DNA of 64,000 nt from Tellurirhabdus bombi. GTDB lineage: Bacteria; Bacteroidota; Bacteroidia; Cytophagales; Spirosomataceae. Positions 1 to 6,944 of this stretch are shown in pieces. The notes beneath the pieces were generated by a model. The model did not search any database. It saw only the letters and a list, made by a program, of their open reading frames with translations, and was not told the DNA's origin. The position numbers and the translations under genes are program-made. The stretch is taken from assembly GCF_021484805.1 (NCBI RefSeq), contig NZ_CP090557.1, forward strand, positions 248,001 through 312,000. Reading direction: 5' to 3'. Numbering within the stretch: the stretch's first letter is position 1; each line of letters begins with the position of its first letter.

Positions 1-1
1 G

Positions 2-691
2 AAACGTTCGTGGGACCCGCTGCGTTTCTTCCGCTGGCGGAACTACCAGGATTACGGCACGGGGGTAGCTGGCGATTTATACGTCCACCTGCTAACATCC
101 CTGCATACAATTACGGGTTCCAAAGGCCCAAACCGCATCATATCGAGCGGTGGCCTGCGTTATTGGAAAGACGGACGCGACGTACCTGATATTCACCTGG
201 CGATTTACGATTATCCCAAAACGGCGGAACATCCGGAATTTAACCTCACTACGCGCTCCAACTTCGTAGACGGCGGCGGCGGTGGCTACCTCGTGCGCCT
301 GGTAGGAACTGAAGGTGACTTATCGCTGGGCATGGACTCCCTGGTGATGCACAAAAACAAATTCCCGAAAGCGCCGGGTCTGTCGATTGACAATTTCCCC
401 AAAGATCAGAAAGAAGCGTATTTGACGGAATACAATAAAAAATACCCCAATCTACCCGAAATGGAAGCGCCCCGGGAATACGTATTTAAAATGCCAAAAG
501 ATTACAAAGGCGACCGATACGAACACTTCCGGAATTTCTTCACGTCGATTCGCGAAAATAAACCAAGTGTAGAAGATGCTACTTTCGGCTTACGTGCCTG
601 TGGCCCAACGCAGTGTGGAAATATTAGCCTCTTCAAAAAACAGGTTGTTAATTGGGATCCAGTTAACATGAAAATTATAAATGTCACCTAG
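2..691 (+). CDS. Gfo/Idh/MocA family oxidoreductase, C-terminal part (5' end outside window)
   Basis: The frame is open from the first bases of the window to a TAG at 689-691, so this is the last 229 residues of a longer gene; a GTG at 293 is internal, not the start. The sequence has the substrate-binding C-terminal domain typical of secreted or periplasmic Bacteroidota members of this NAD(P)-dependent dehydrogenase family, with the closing pattern KPSVEDATFGLRACGPT and then NWDPVNMKI. The Rossmann N-terminus is not visible. Family members oxidise or reduce sugars and inositols; the substrate here is unknown. The next gene, a DUF1080 protein 15 nt downstream, is a frequent partner of this family in carbohydrate-use loci, so the two are probably co-transcribed. 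Confidence 0.85.
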   Translation, partial: KRSWDPLRFFRWRNYQDYGTGVAGDLYVHLLTSLHTITGSKGPNRIISSGGLRYWKDGRDVPDIHLAIYDYPKTAEHPEFNLTTRSNFVDGGGGGYLVRLVGTEGDLSLGMDSLVMHKNKFPKAPGLSIDNFPKDQKEAYLTEYNKKYPNLPEMEAPREYVFKMPKDYKGDRYEHFRNFFTSIRENKPSVEDATFGLRACGPTQCGNISLFKKQVVNWDPVNMKIINVT

Positions 692-706
692 ACGGTTCTG
701 AAAATC

Positions 707-1399
707 ATGAAGAAAGCACCCTTATTTTCCTTGCTTTTTGCTGGCGCAATTACCCTGTGCGCTTTCAATATGAAACCCGGCAAATGGATTTCCCTTTTTG
801 ACGGCAAAACGACTAAAGGCTGGCATAGTTACCTGAAAAACGAAGCGGTTGGCTGGAACATCGAAGATGGTACTCTGACGCCCGATGGCACAGGTGGCGA
901 TTTGGTGACCGATCGTGAATTCGAAAACTTTGAGTTTGACTTTGAATTCAAGGTTCCAAAAGGAAGTAACAGTGGCGTGGTTTATAAGGTGATTGAATCA
1001 CCGGACAATAAGTCCACTCACATGTCTGGTCCTGAATATCAGATTATTGACGACAAAGGATACGGTACTGGCGAAAAAGTTATTCAACTAAAAGACAGCC
1101 AGTTAACGGGTTCAAATTATGATATGCAACCGCCTTCCGACCCAACAGCTGTTAAACCCGCCGGTGAATGGAACAAAGGACGGATTGTTGTCAACAACGA
1201 CCACGTTGAGCATTACGTTAATGGCAAAAAAGTAGTTGAATACCATTACGGAGGAGAAGCCTGGAAGGCACAACTAGCTAAAAGTAAGTTTACCCAGATG
1301 GCTTACGCTACGCCTCACGCTAAAGGGAAAATTGCTTTACAAAGTCATAATCCAAAAGAAAAAGTGTGGTACCGGAATCTTCGTATACGAGAATTGTAA
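707..1399 (+). CDS. Secreted DUF1080 (3-keto-disaccharide hydrolase-like) protein
   Basis: A 230-residue protein with an N-terminal signal peptide (about residues 1-20) and one DUF1080 domain, recognisable from the opening SLFDGKTTKGWHSY, the later GSNSGVVYKV and the final WYRNLRIREL. The domain has a concanavalin-like beta-sandwich fold, and some family members hydrolyse 3-keto-glycosides. It follows an Idh/MocA oxidoreductase by 15 nt, and the pairing of a keto-forming sugar oxidoreductase with a keto-glycoside hydrolase makes biochemical sense, but activity is inferred from family and context only. A strong terminator ends the unit. Confidence 0.85.
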   Translation: MKKAPLFSLLFAGAITLCAFNMKPGKWISLFDGKTTKGWHSYLKNEAVGWNIEDGTLTPDGTGGDLVTDREFENFEFDFEFKVPKGSNSGVVYKVIESPDNKSTHMSGPEYQIIDDKGYGTGEKVIQLKDSQLTGSNYDMQPPSDPTAVKPAGEWNKGRIVVNNDHVEHYVNGKKVVEYHYGGEAWKAQLAKSKFTQMAYATPHAKGKIALQSHNPKEKVWYRNLRIREL

Positions 1400-1432
1400 G
1401 ATCATTTGTTTAGCCAATACTCTATATAAGCA

Positions 1433-1461
1433 GCCTCCTTCATGCGAAGGAGGCTTTTTTT
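1433..1461 (+). terminator. Rho-independent terminator after the DUF1080 gene
   Basis: A perfect 9-bp stem (GCCTCCTTC / GAAGGAGGC) with a four-base loop is followed by seven T residues. Confidence 0.9.
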
Positions 1462-1501
1462 ATGATCTATTTTAGCTAAATAGCTGTTACTAAACCTTTT
1501 T

Positions 1502-1532
1502 TTTGGCGTCTTACATAAAGGATATATATTTG
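1502..1532 (+). promoter_or_regulatory. Bacteroidota-type promoter for the T9SS cargo gene
   Basis: TTTG at 1502-1505, 19 nt, then TATATTTG at 1525-1532 matches the TTTG / TAnnTTTG consensus of the primary Bacteroidota sigma factor. Transcription would start near 1539, inside the longer reading frame that opens at 1503, which supports translation starting at the ATG at 1575. Confidence 0.65.
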
Positions 1533-1574
1533 CTTATACAAGCATTATTAGCTATAAATTTAAGCCAATACACC

Positions 1575-2588
1575 ATGAAAAATCTGTTTACATCATCAAA
1601 AAGGACGCGCTGGCGCCGTTTAGCTGTACTGGGTTTGGGATTATTTGCCACAACTACCGCTTCGGCCCAATGCCTCAACCCGAGCACCGCCGACCAGCCT
1701 GTTGAATTTCAAATCACGTTCGACAAAGCTACTAATCGCGTCACGGCCTGGTACATACCTTCCGTTTCGTCAACGCACCGACTTGTTACGGCTCAATTTA
1801 GCATTGTTGCGCCAAATGGCTATACCCCGCCCCAGAGCGGCTCCAGCCGTGATTCCGGTTTCCAGATTACGAACATTAACGGTAGCTGGAGCGATTTTGT
1901 ATTTGATAATGAGATGTTTAGTAACCGAGGTAAAAATTCTCTTGCTTCGCTGGACAACCTGGTCGTGCACCAATTTGGTATGGCGCCTCAGGCTGTTGAT
2001 GTAGGCCAGGTAACGGCTGGGCAGCCCGTGCCGCTTTTCTCCTTCCCGGCAGGGGATCAGGCGGGCGAGCTTCGGATTGTGAAGGCTAACGAGCCAGTCC
2101 AAAAAGAAATTCGGCAGTTTTACGGAAGCAATATCGGCAATTCAATTTCTATCCAGTCGCCTGTTTCAGCCAATTCAAAAGCAGCCGAACGTTATTGCCG
2201 TAATCACGAGCAAAACCTGATCAGTTTCGTCAAACCCAAGGCAGTTGATAATCTTTCGCTGGCGGGTAAATTATCTGGGGGTAAAGTTACCCAGACAGTA
2301 GGTCTGGCAGAAGGCACCACCGACCAGGAAATCCTTTCAGTAACCCCCAATCCGGCAACCAGTGAGATTGAGGTGAAATACCGCATTTTAATTCCGGGTC
2401 AAACCAATGTTACGCTAGTTGATTTGCAGGGTAAACAAATACAGGAAATTGTTCCGGAAAAACACCACGAAATTGGGCTTTACAAAGTAAAGACAACCCT
2501 TACTCCGAATCATTCCGCGGGCATGCACATGCTGATACTTAAAGGCGAAAACCTACAGAAAGCCACTAAGTTGATGATTCAGAAGTAA
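1575..2588 (+). CDS. Secreted protein with type IX secretion C-terminal sorting domain
   Basis: A 337-residue secreted protein. The frame is open from 1503, but ATG 1575 is the likelier start: it gives a normal signal peptide (basic TRWRR, hydrophobic stretch, ending near TTTASAQC) and lies downstream of a good promoter. The last 80 or so residues form a Por-type sorting domain (VTPNPATSEIEVKY, LVDLQGKQIQEI, ending in TKLMIQK), which directs export through the type IX secretion system and surface attachment or release. The middle region (residues 35-240) is a beta-rich domain I do not recognise. It stands alone between two terminators, so the role of the cargo is unknown. Confidence 0.8.
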   Translation: MKNLFTSSKRTRWRRLAVLGLGLFATTTASAQCLNPSTADQPVEFQITFDKATNRVTAWYIPSVSSTHRLVTAQFSIVAPNGYTPPQSGSSRDSGFQITNINGSWSDFVFDNEMFSNRGKNSLASLDNLVVHQFGMAPQAVDVGQVTAGQPVPLFSFPAGDQAGELRIVKANEPVQKEIRQFYGSNIGNSISIQSPVSANSKAAERYCRNHEQNLISFVKPKAVDNLSLAGKLSGGKVTQTVGLAEGTTDQEILSVTPNPATSEIEVKYRILIPGQTNVTLVDLQGKQIQEIVPEKHHEIGLYKVKTTLTPNHSAGMHMLILKGENLQKATKLMIQK

Positions 2589-2610
2589 AATACTCACAAT
2601 CGGTTTCCAG

Positions 2611-2642
2611 CCCCGCACATCGGTATATGTGCGGGGGTTTTT
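2611..2642 (+). terminator. Rho-independent terminator after the T9SS cargo gene
   Basis: A perfect 10-bp stem (CCCCGCACAT / ATGTGCGGGG) is followed by GTTTTT. Confidence 0.9.
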
Positions 2643-2675
2643 GCTTTTTAGGCTGACGCATTCCCAAATCCAGCC

Positions 2676-3755
2676 ATGAAAGCTTTTCTTCTTTTTCTCT
2701 TTGTATCCTTCCCTTTTCTGGGGTTTTCGCAAACGAAGCCGGAACCCGTTAATCAGGCGATGAGCCGAACAGTGCGGGCATTTTTACAAACCCTCACCCC
2801 TGAGCAGCGGCAACAGGTAAGTTTTAATTTTGAGGATGAAGAACGCTTTAACTGGTTTTTTGTGCCTCGGCAGCGCAAAGGACTTACCCTCAAAAAAATG
2901 ACGGAGTCGCAACAACAGGCGGCCATGGCCATTCTCAAAACAGCCCTCAGCGATCAGGGTTACGCGAAAGCAACGGCCATTATAGATCTGGAAAATGTGC
3001 TACGTGTCATCGAAAAACGGGGTCCAGATGATAACTACCGCGATCCAACTAATTATTATTTCAGCGTTTTTGGGGAGCCGCTGGAAAAAGAATCCGACCA
3101 GAGCAAACCCTGGGGATGGCGCATGGAAGGACATCATCTGTCGTTTCAATTCTCATCCATCACCAACCAGGTGCTTGGCATGACGCCGACTTTTATGGGC
3201 AGTAATCCGGGCGTGGTGCGGGCTGATGTTCCGCAGAAAGGCAAGTATATTTTAAAATCCGAAACGGAGCTGGCTTATGCGCTCATCAAGGCGTTATCGA
3301 AAGAACAATTGACGAAGGCCGTTATCTCGGAGAATTGTCCTAACGACATTTTTACGGGCAATAGCCGCAAAGCTTCACTGGCAAAAATAGAAGGATTGCC
3401 CCTGGCAGAAATGACCAGCGCCCAGCAAAAACTGTTCATGGATTTGCTGAATACGTATCTCAACAATTACCACGTTACCCTGAAAAATCAGCAACTAGAT
3501 AAACTAAAAAAGGCAGGGTTATCCAAAATTGCCTTTGCCTGGGCAGGGGACCGCGACCCCGAGTACGGGATCGCCCAGCCAGGTCCTGGCAAAGGACAGT
3601 ATTACCGCATCCACGGCCCAACCATTCTGATTGAATACGATAATTCGCAAAATAACGCCAACCACATTCATACGGTCGTGCGTGATTTAACGAATGATTT
3701 TGGGGAAGATTTGCTCATGGAGCATTACCGTTCGCAGCACGCGGGCAAAAAATAG
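2676..3755 (+). CDS. Secreted DUF3500 family protein
   Basis: A 359-residue protein with a clear signal peptide (hydrophobic residues 3-18, ending in FLGFSQ). The remainder matches the DUF3500 family, with features such as SFNFEDEERFNW near the start, a WGWRMEGHHLSF block in the middle and a His-rich NNANHIHTVVRDL segment near the end. The function of DUF3500 is not established; the conserved His and acidic residues (GHH, IHGP, NHIH) could bind a metal, but that is a guess. The gene is monocistronic in appearance and converges on arfB with 9 nt between the two stops. Confidence 0.85.
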   Translation: MKAFLLFLFVSFPFLGFSQTKPEPVNQAMSRTVRAFLQTLTPEQRQQVSFNFEDEERFNWFFVPRQRKGLTLKKMTESQQQAAMAILKTALSDQGYAKATAIIDLENVLRVIEKRGPDDNYRDPTNYYFSVFGEPLEKESDQSKPWGWRMEGHHLSFQFSSITNQVLGMTPTFMGSNPGVVRADVPQKGKYILKSETELAYALIKALSKEQLTKAVISENCPNDIFTGNSRKASLAKIEGLPLAEMTSAQQKLFMDLLNTYLNNYHVTLKNQQLDKLKKAGLSKIAFAWAGDRDPEYGIAQPGPGKGQYYRIHGPTILIEYDNSQNNANHIHTVVRDLTNDFGEDLLMEHYRSQHAGKK

Positions 3756-3764
3756 CCTGTTCGG

Positions 3765-4166
3765 CTAGAAATCCACTTTTCTCCGTGCTTCCTTCACATC
3801 GCCCCGGCGTTTTTTTTCGGCCTTTCGCTCTACCTGCGACGCTTTAGTCGGTTTTGTAGCCTTGCGGGGCTTAGGTTTCTCAAAGGCTTTCCGAATCAGA
3901 TCGTAAAATTTCCGTGTGACTTTGTCGCGGTTAGCCAGTTGGGTGCGCTCTGTCTGGTGATAGAGCACTAACACGCCTTCTGTGGTGAGCTTATGGGCTA
4001 GCTTTTCGAGGAGAATTGCTTTTTCTTCTTCTGTCAGCAAAGCAGAATTGAGCACATCGAAATACAACTCCGCTTTGGTTGCCACCTTATTAACATTTTG
4101 CCCACCCTTGCCCCCGCTACGGGCAAATTGAAACTGAAGCTCAGAATATAATTTAGTTGGATCCAT
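3765..4166 (-). CDS. arfB: Alternative ribosome-rescue factor ArfB (peptidyl-tRNA hydrolase)
   Basis: A 133-residue protein with the GGQ catalytic loop (RSGGKGGQNVNKVATK, residues about 17-32) shared with class I release factors, and a long basic C-terminal tail (KPKPRKATKPTKASQ onward). In ArfB the tail enters the empty mRNA channel of a stalled ribosome and the GGQ loop hydrolyses the peptidyl-tRNA. Length and architecture are those of the family. The start ATG is followed by the acidic/basic pattern normal for ArfB. It appears to be expressed alone on the minus strand. Confidence 0.93.
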   Translation of the reverse strand: MDPTKLYSELQFQFARSGGKGGQNVNKVATKAELYFDVLNSALLTEEEKAILLEKLAHKLTTEGVLVLYHQTERTQLANRDKVTRKFYDLIRKAFEKPKPRKATKPTKASQVERKAEKKRRGDVKEARRKVDF

Positions 4167-4471
4167 TGTGTTGCAATAACTCGGTCAATGCTGTGTGGGT
4201 GGCTTCAAACCAGATGACCCGGCCCAAACTTTCAATAGTTTTTTCCACCAATCCATAAACAAACCTTCGTCAGGCCTGTTCTGAAACATACAATACAAAG
4301 CTACAAACTCAGGACTAAACATCCTGCTATTCAACTAAACCATCATGGTCATCAACAGAAAATAGATACAAAGTGCCTCAACGATTGGGCGACTTCTCTG
4401 AACGATTTCAGCCGAGTAAGGACAAATAAGTCATCTATTTCTGAGTAATGATCTGCTAGATAAACAACCTT
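4167..4471. other. Intergenic region between arfB and the four-paralogue array
   Basis: These 305 bases separate two divergent transcription units and must hold both promoters, but I see no good TTTG/TAnnTTTG pair. Two short minus-strand frames run into arfB; neither is convincing as a gene. Confidence 0.4.
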
Positions 4472-5056
4472 ATGGCAAGTACACAAACGCAAATAAGCCT
4501 AATTAATTCAACTGTAGAGACCTTTAATGGTAATGTCACCTCTGTTTCAGCCCAGGACGGTATTTCACTGATTGATAACTGGGTGGCAGCCTTACACAGC
4601 GGTGATGAGTCTACCAATCCGATTGCCAACACACTAAGTGAGCTTAAAATGCAACTACAGGCGGGCAATCCAAACAGCGAACAAATCGATGTGCTGTTGC
4701 AAGAGCTGGCTGACCAGACCGAACAGATTGCGCCTTCAGCCGACGAAAGTGTAACACCCCACCTGCGAGAACTGGCTCAGTCACTGCGTGGTTTTAGCGA
4801 CCTTATTGCAGGCCGCAGCAAACCCGATTTTGAAGGCAGCAAAGGGCAAATCTTTACTGGAACGCATACTGGCAGTGCTACAGGCAACGCAGGTGCTCCG
4901 GAGATGGGCCGTAAAGATGGCAGTCCTGGTGATACGAATGAGGCAGCACCCGGTTCTGGAACAACCGATAATAACTCCCAAACCGGCACACCAAACCCCG
5001 GTACTGACATGCGTGTTCCCGGTAACTCAACGCGGGAAGGCGGTAGTGAAAGTTAA
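4472..5056 (+). CDS. Paralogue 1 of a four-gene array, small acidic helical protein with disordered tail
   Basis: A 194-residue protein of unknown function. Residues 1-115 are homologous to the next three genes, sharing DG-SLIDNW (about 29-37), the repeated pattern of alternating hydrophobic residues, and LQELADQTEQI (about 76-86). The pattern suggests three or four amphipathic helices. There is no signal peptide or membrane segment. Residues from about 116 to the end form a low-complexity tail rich in Gly, Ser, Thr, Asn and Pro (for example GSATGNAGAPEMGRKDGS) which the other paralogues lack. It is the first gene of the array and probably of an operon. Confidence 0.75.
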   Translation: MASTQTQISLINSTVETFNGNVTSVSAQDGISLIDNWVAALHSGDESTNPIANTLSELKMQLQAGNPNSEQIDVLLQELADQTEQIAPSADESVTPHLRELAQSLRGFSDLIAGRSKPDFEGSKGQIFTGTHTGSATGNAGAPEMGRKDGSPGDTNEAAPGSGTTDNNSQTGTPNPGTDMRVPGNSTREGGSES

Positions 5057-5084
5057 TAGTATTGTTCATTAATTATATCTCATT

Positions 5085-5423
5085 ATGGCATCTAATGCAT
5101 TGACGCAAAGCGCTCTTAATGAAACTCGGCATACCCTGCAAGGCAAAAACGCTTCGGAAGTATCGTCCCGCGATGGAGCAATTCTGGTTGAAGACTGGCT
5201 AAAGGTTCTAAAAGACTTTCCCCAGACGGAGTCCGTTAGGCATAATCTGGAAAGTTTGCAGGGCTTGCTCCAAACTGAGAACCCCTCTTCCGATGAGCTA
5301 AAATACCTGCTTAATAATCTGGCAGACCAGACAGCCTTGTTATCGCAGGGGATTGAAAGCACGTGGACCAACCAACTGGAAGAAATTGTAATTGTCTTAC
5401 GGCAATTTAGCAACCAACTATAA
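5085..5423 (+). CDS. Paralogue 2 of the four-gene array, small acidic helical protein
   Basis: A 112-residue protein of unknown function, 28 nt after paralogue 1. It aligns over its whole length with its neighbours: SSRDGAILVEDWLKVLKDF matches the DG...W...L block, and LNNLADQTALL matches the ADQT block. Like the others it ends in a short hydrophobic stretch (VLRQFSNQL). The protein is acidic, without Cys or an export signal, so it is expected in the cytoplasm. I do not recognise a named domain. Confidence 0.75.
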   Translation: MASNALTQSALNETRHTLQGKNASEVSSRDGAILVEDWLKVLKDFPQTESVRHNLESLQGLLQTENPSSDELKYLLNNLADQTALLSQGIESTWTNQLEEIVIVLRQFSNQL

Positions 5424-5435
5424 AGGGTAAGCCTT

Positions 5436-5771
5436 ATGGAAAACCAACCAACAAATGAACTCATCGACGCAACCGTTTCGTCTTTGAACGACGGTGGAGT
5501 AACAAGCCTTGTTCCAACAGACGGGCAATCATTGATTAGTAATTGGCTACGAGTGCTTGGCGATTCGCCGCAAACGCAGCAGATAAAAATTTCGCTGGAA
5601 GAACTGAAAAGCCAGCTGGAAAGCGGCTATCCGGATCCTACTACCGTCCGGGCTATTTTGCTGGATTTAGCGGAACAGACCGACGTTGTTACCAACAACG
5701 CCGATCCGGAAGTTCGTGATCAGTTGCGTCCGCTGGTTGATGCGATCCAGCAATTTGGCAATGCACTTTAA
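5436..5771 (+). CDS. Paralogue 3 of the four-gene array, small acidic helical protein
   Basis: A 111-residue protein of unknown function, 12 nt after paralogue 2. The shared blocks are VPTDGQSLISNWLRVLGDS and LLDLAEQTDVV, and the ending IQQFGNAL corresponds to RQFSNQL in paralogue 2. These two look closest to each other. The spacing suggests co-translation of the array. Confidence 0.75.
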   Translation: MENQPTNELIDATVSSLNDGGVTSLVPTDGQSLISNWLRVLGDSPQTQQIKISLEELKSQLESGYPDPTTVRAILLDLAEQTDVVTNNADPEVRDQLRPLVDAIQQFGNAL

Positions 5772-5825
5772 GCCTTGTTCTTGAGTGCATCTGCTTATTT
5801 CTAGCTACCCTAAATTCATTCCATT

Positions 5826-6173
5826 ATGGCAACCCTTTCAGATACAAGCGACTTACTGGACACGACCATTGACGCCCTTAGCAGCGATGACCCTTCTGAG
5901 TTAGCAAATAATGGCACTCCCCTACTCGACCAGTGGATAACCGTTTTGCAGGAAAGCGAAAACACGCATGAACTAGCCGGGAAATTACAGGAGCTCAAGC
6001 AGGCCGTTAGCCAACCTTCGCCCCAGTCAGAAGGCGTTCAGGCGCTGCTCAACGACATTGCCGACCAGCTAACCGAGTTCAGTGCAGAAACCGGCTCTGA
6101 AGGAGAAATGCCCTCTCAGCTTCAAAGTCTGGCGGCAGCTCTGCGTAATATTGGAAATCCAAACAACCCGTAA
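5826..6173 (+). CDS. Paralogue 4 of the four-gene array, small acidic helical protein
   Basis: A 115-residue protein of unknown function and the most divergent member: the DG is NG (LANNGTPLLDQWITVLQES) and ADQT is ADQL (LNDIADQLTEF). The positions of the hydrophobic residues and the total length are nevertheless those of the other three. It closes the array 54 nt after paralogue 3 and is followed by a hairpin shared with the convergent DUF1573 gene. Confidence 0.75.
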   Translation: MATLSDTSDLLDTTIDALSSDDPSELANNGTPLLDQWITVLQESENTHELAGKLQELKQAVSQPSPQSEGVQALLNDIADQLTEFSAETGSEGEMPSQLQSLAAALRNIGNPNNP

Positions 6174-6194
6174 AGAAACCCCTGTTAACACAAA

Positions 6195-6224
6195 AAAGGC
6201 ATCCGGTAAATGCCAGATGCCTTT
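6195..6224 (-). terminator. Terminator hairpin between convergent units
   Basis: The arms AAAGGCATC and GATGCCTTT pair across a 12-base loop. On the minus strand the stem is followed by six T residues, so it ends the DUF1573 transcript; on the plus strand only three T follow, so it may also stop the paralogue array. Confidence 0.75.
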
Positions 6225-6257
6225 GGGGTACTACTTTTCAATTAACCCTTCAGCGTA

Positions 6258-6701
6258 TTAGCGGGAGGTTGTTTTCGCACCTTTTTTCTTCTCTGCCGGA
6301 GCCGGAGCAGCCGCTGAAGCAGCTTCTTTTGCCGCTACGACTTCACCTGTCAGGTTCAGCACAACCGTTGAGCGCTCAGCGTTGCTGGTCACGGTTACTG
6401 TTTTGCTGAAGTTGCCCATCGCGGCAGCATTGTACGTAGCTTTCACGATTCCTTTCTGGCCTGGCAATACCGCACTCTTTGTCCAATCAGGTGTTGTACA
6501 ACCGCAAGATGCTTGTGCATTAGAAATAACGACCGGGTCAGTACCCGTATTTGTAAATTCGAAGGTATAAGTAGCAGGCTTGCCTTGGTCCACTTTACCA
6601 AAATTGTGAGTTTCTTTCTCGAATTTGAGAACACCTTTTTGGGCAAACGCGCCTGTCGTAATTGCAAAAATAACTACGATAAGTGAAAAAACTTTTTTCA
6701 T
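6258..6701 (-). CDS. Secreted DUF1573 (HYDIN/ASPM-like Ig fold) protein
   Basis: A 147-residue exported protein with a signal peptide (MKKVFSLIVVIFAITTGAFA) and one DUF1573 domain, seen in FEKETHNFGKVDQG, the conserved NAQASCGCTTPDW block and TYNAAAMGNFSKTVTV. The fold is an immunoglobulin-like beta-sandwich, abundant in Bacteroidota envelopes; function unknown. The C-terminus is an Ala/Pro/Lys-rich tail of about 25 residues. The gene is monocistronic. Confidence 0.88.
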   Translation of the reverse strand: MKKVFSLIVVIFAITTGAFAQKGVLKFEKETHNFGKVDQGKPATYTFEFTNTGTDPVVISNAQASCGCTTPDWTKSAVLPGQKGIVKATYNAAAMGNFSKTVTVTSNAERSTVVLNLTGEVVAAKEAASAAAPAPAEKKKGAKTTSR

Positions 6702-6774
6702 TGGTTCTGGAAAATTTAGTTATAAAAATTTAGTCGTTAAGCTTACTAATCGCATCTCGCTCACCAGCATATAC

Positions 6775-6807
6775 CAAAGAAACATTGGTAAATGAACTCT
6801 TAACAAA
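6775..6807 (-). promoter_or_regulatory. Possible Bacteroidota-type promoter for the DUF1573 gene
   Basis: Read on the minus strand, TTTG (6807-6804), 21 nt, then TTTCTTTG (6782-6775) is one mismatch from the TAnnTTTG consensus. Transcription would start near 6768 with a leader of about 66 nt. Confidence 0.4.
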
Positions 6808-6944
6808 GAAAACCAAAATTTCGTTTCTTTGAAAGCTGCTGAACTTTATATTATTTTAAGTCGTCTAATTCTTAGTAAGACCAGTTATTCAGTAGTCTTA
6901 TTTCATCAGCAAACGAATTCGGCAACCTTTAAATTTTAGGTTCT

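Noticed and set aside
4185-4289. Short minus-strand frames upstream of arfB (34 codons, and a GTG-started 31-codon frame that overlaps the arfB start)
   Set aside because: Both look slightly coding-like, but they are very short, conflict with each other, and have no homologue I can recognise; they may be remnants of an older gene.
5085-6173. The small paralogues as toxin-antitoxin modules
   Set aside because: All members are homologous to one another, acidic and similar in length, which does not fit a toxin with its antitoxin.
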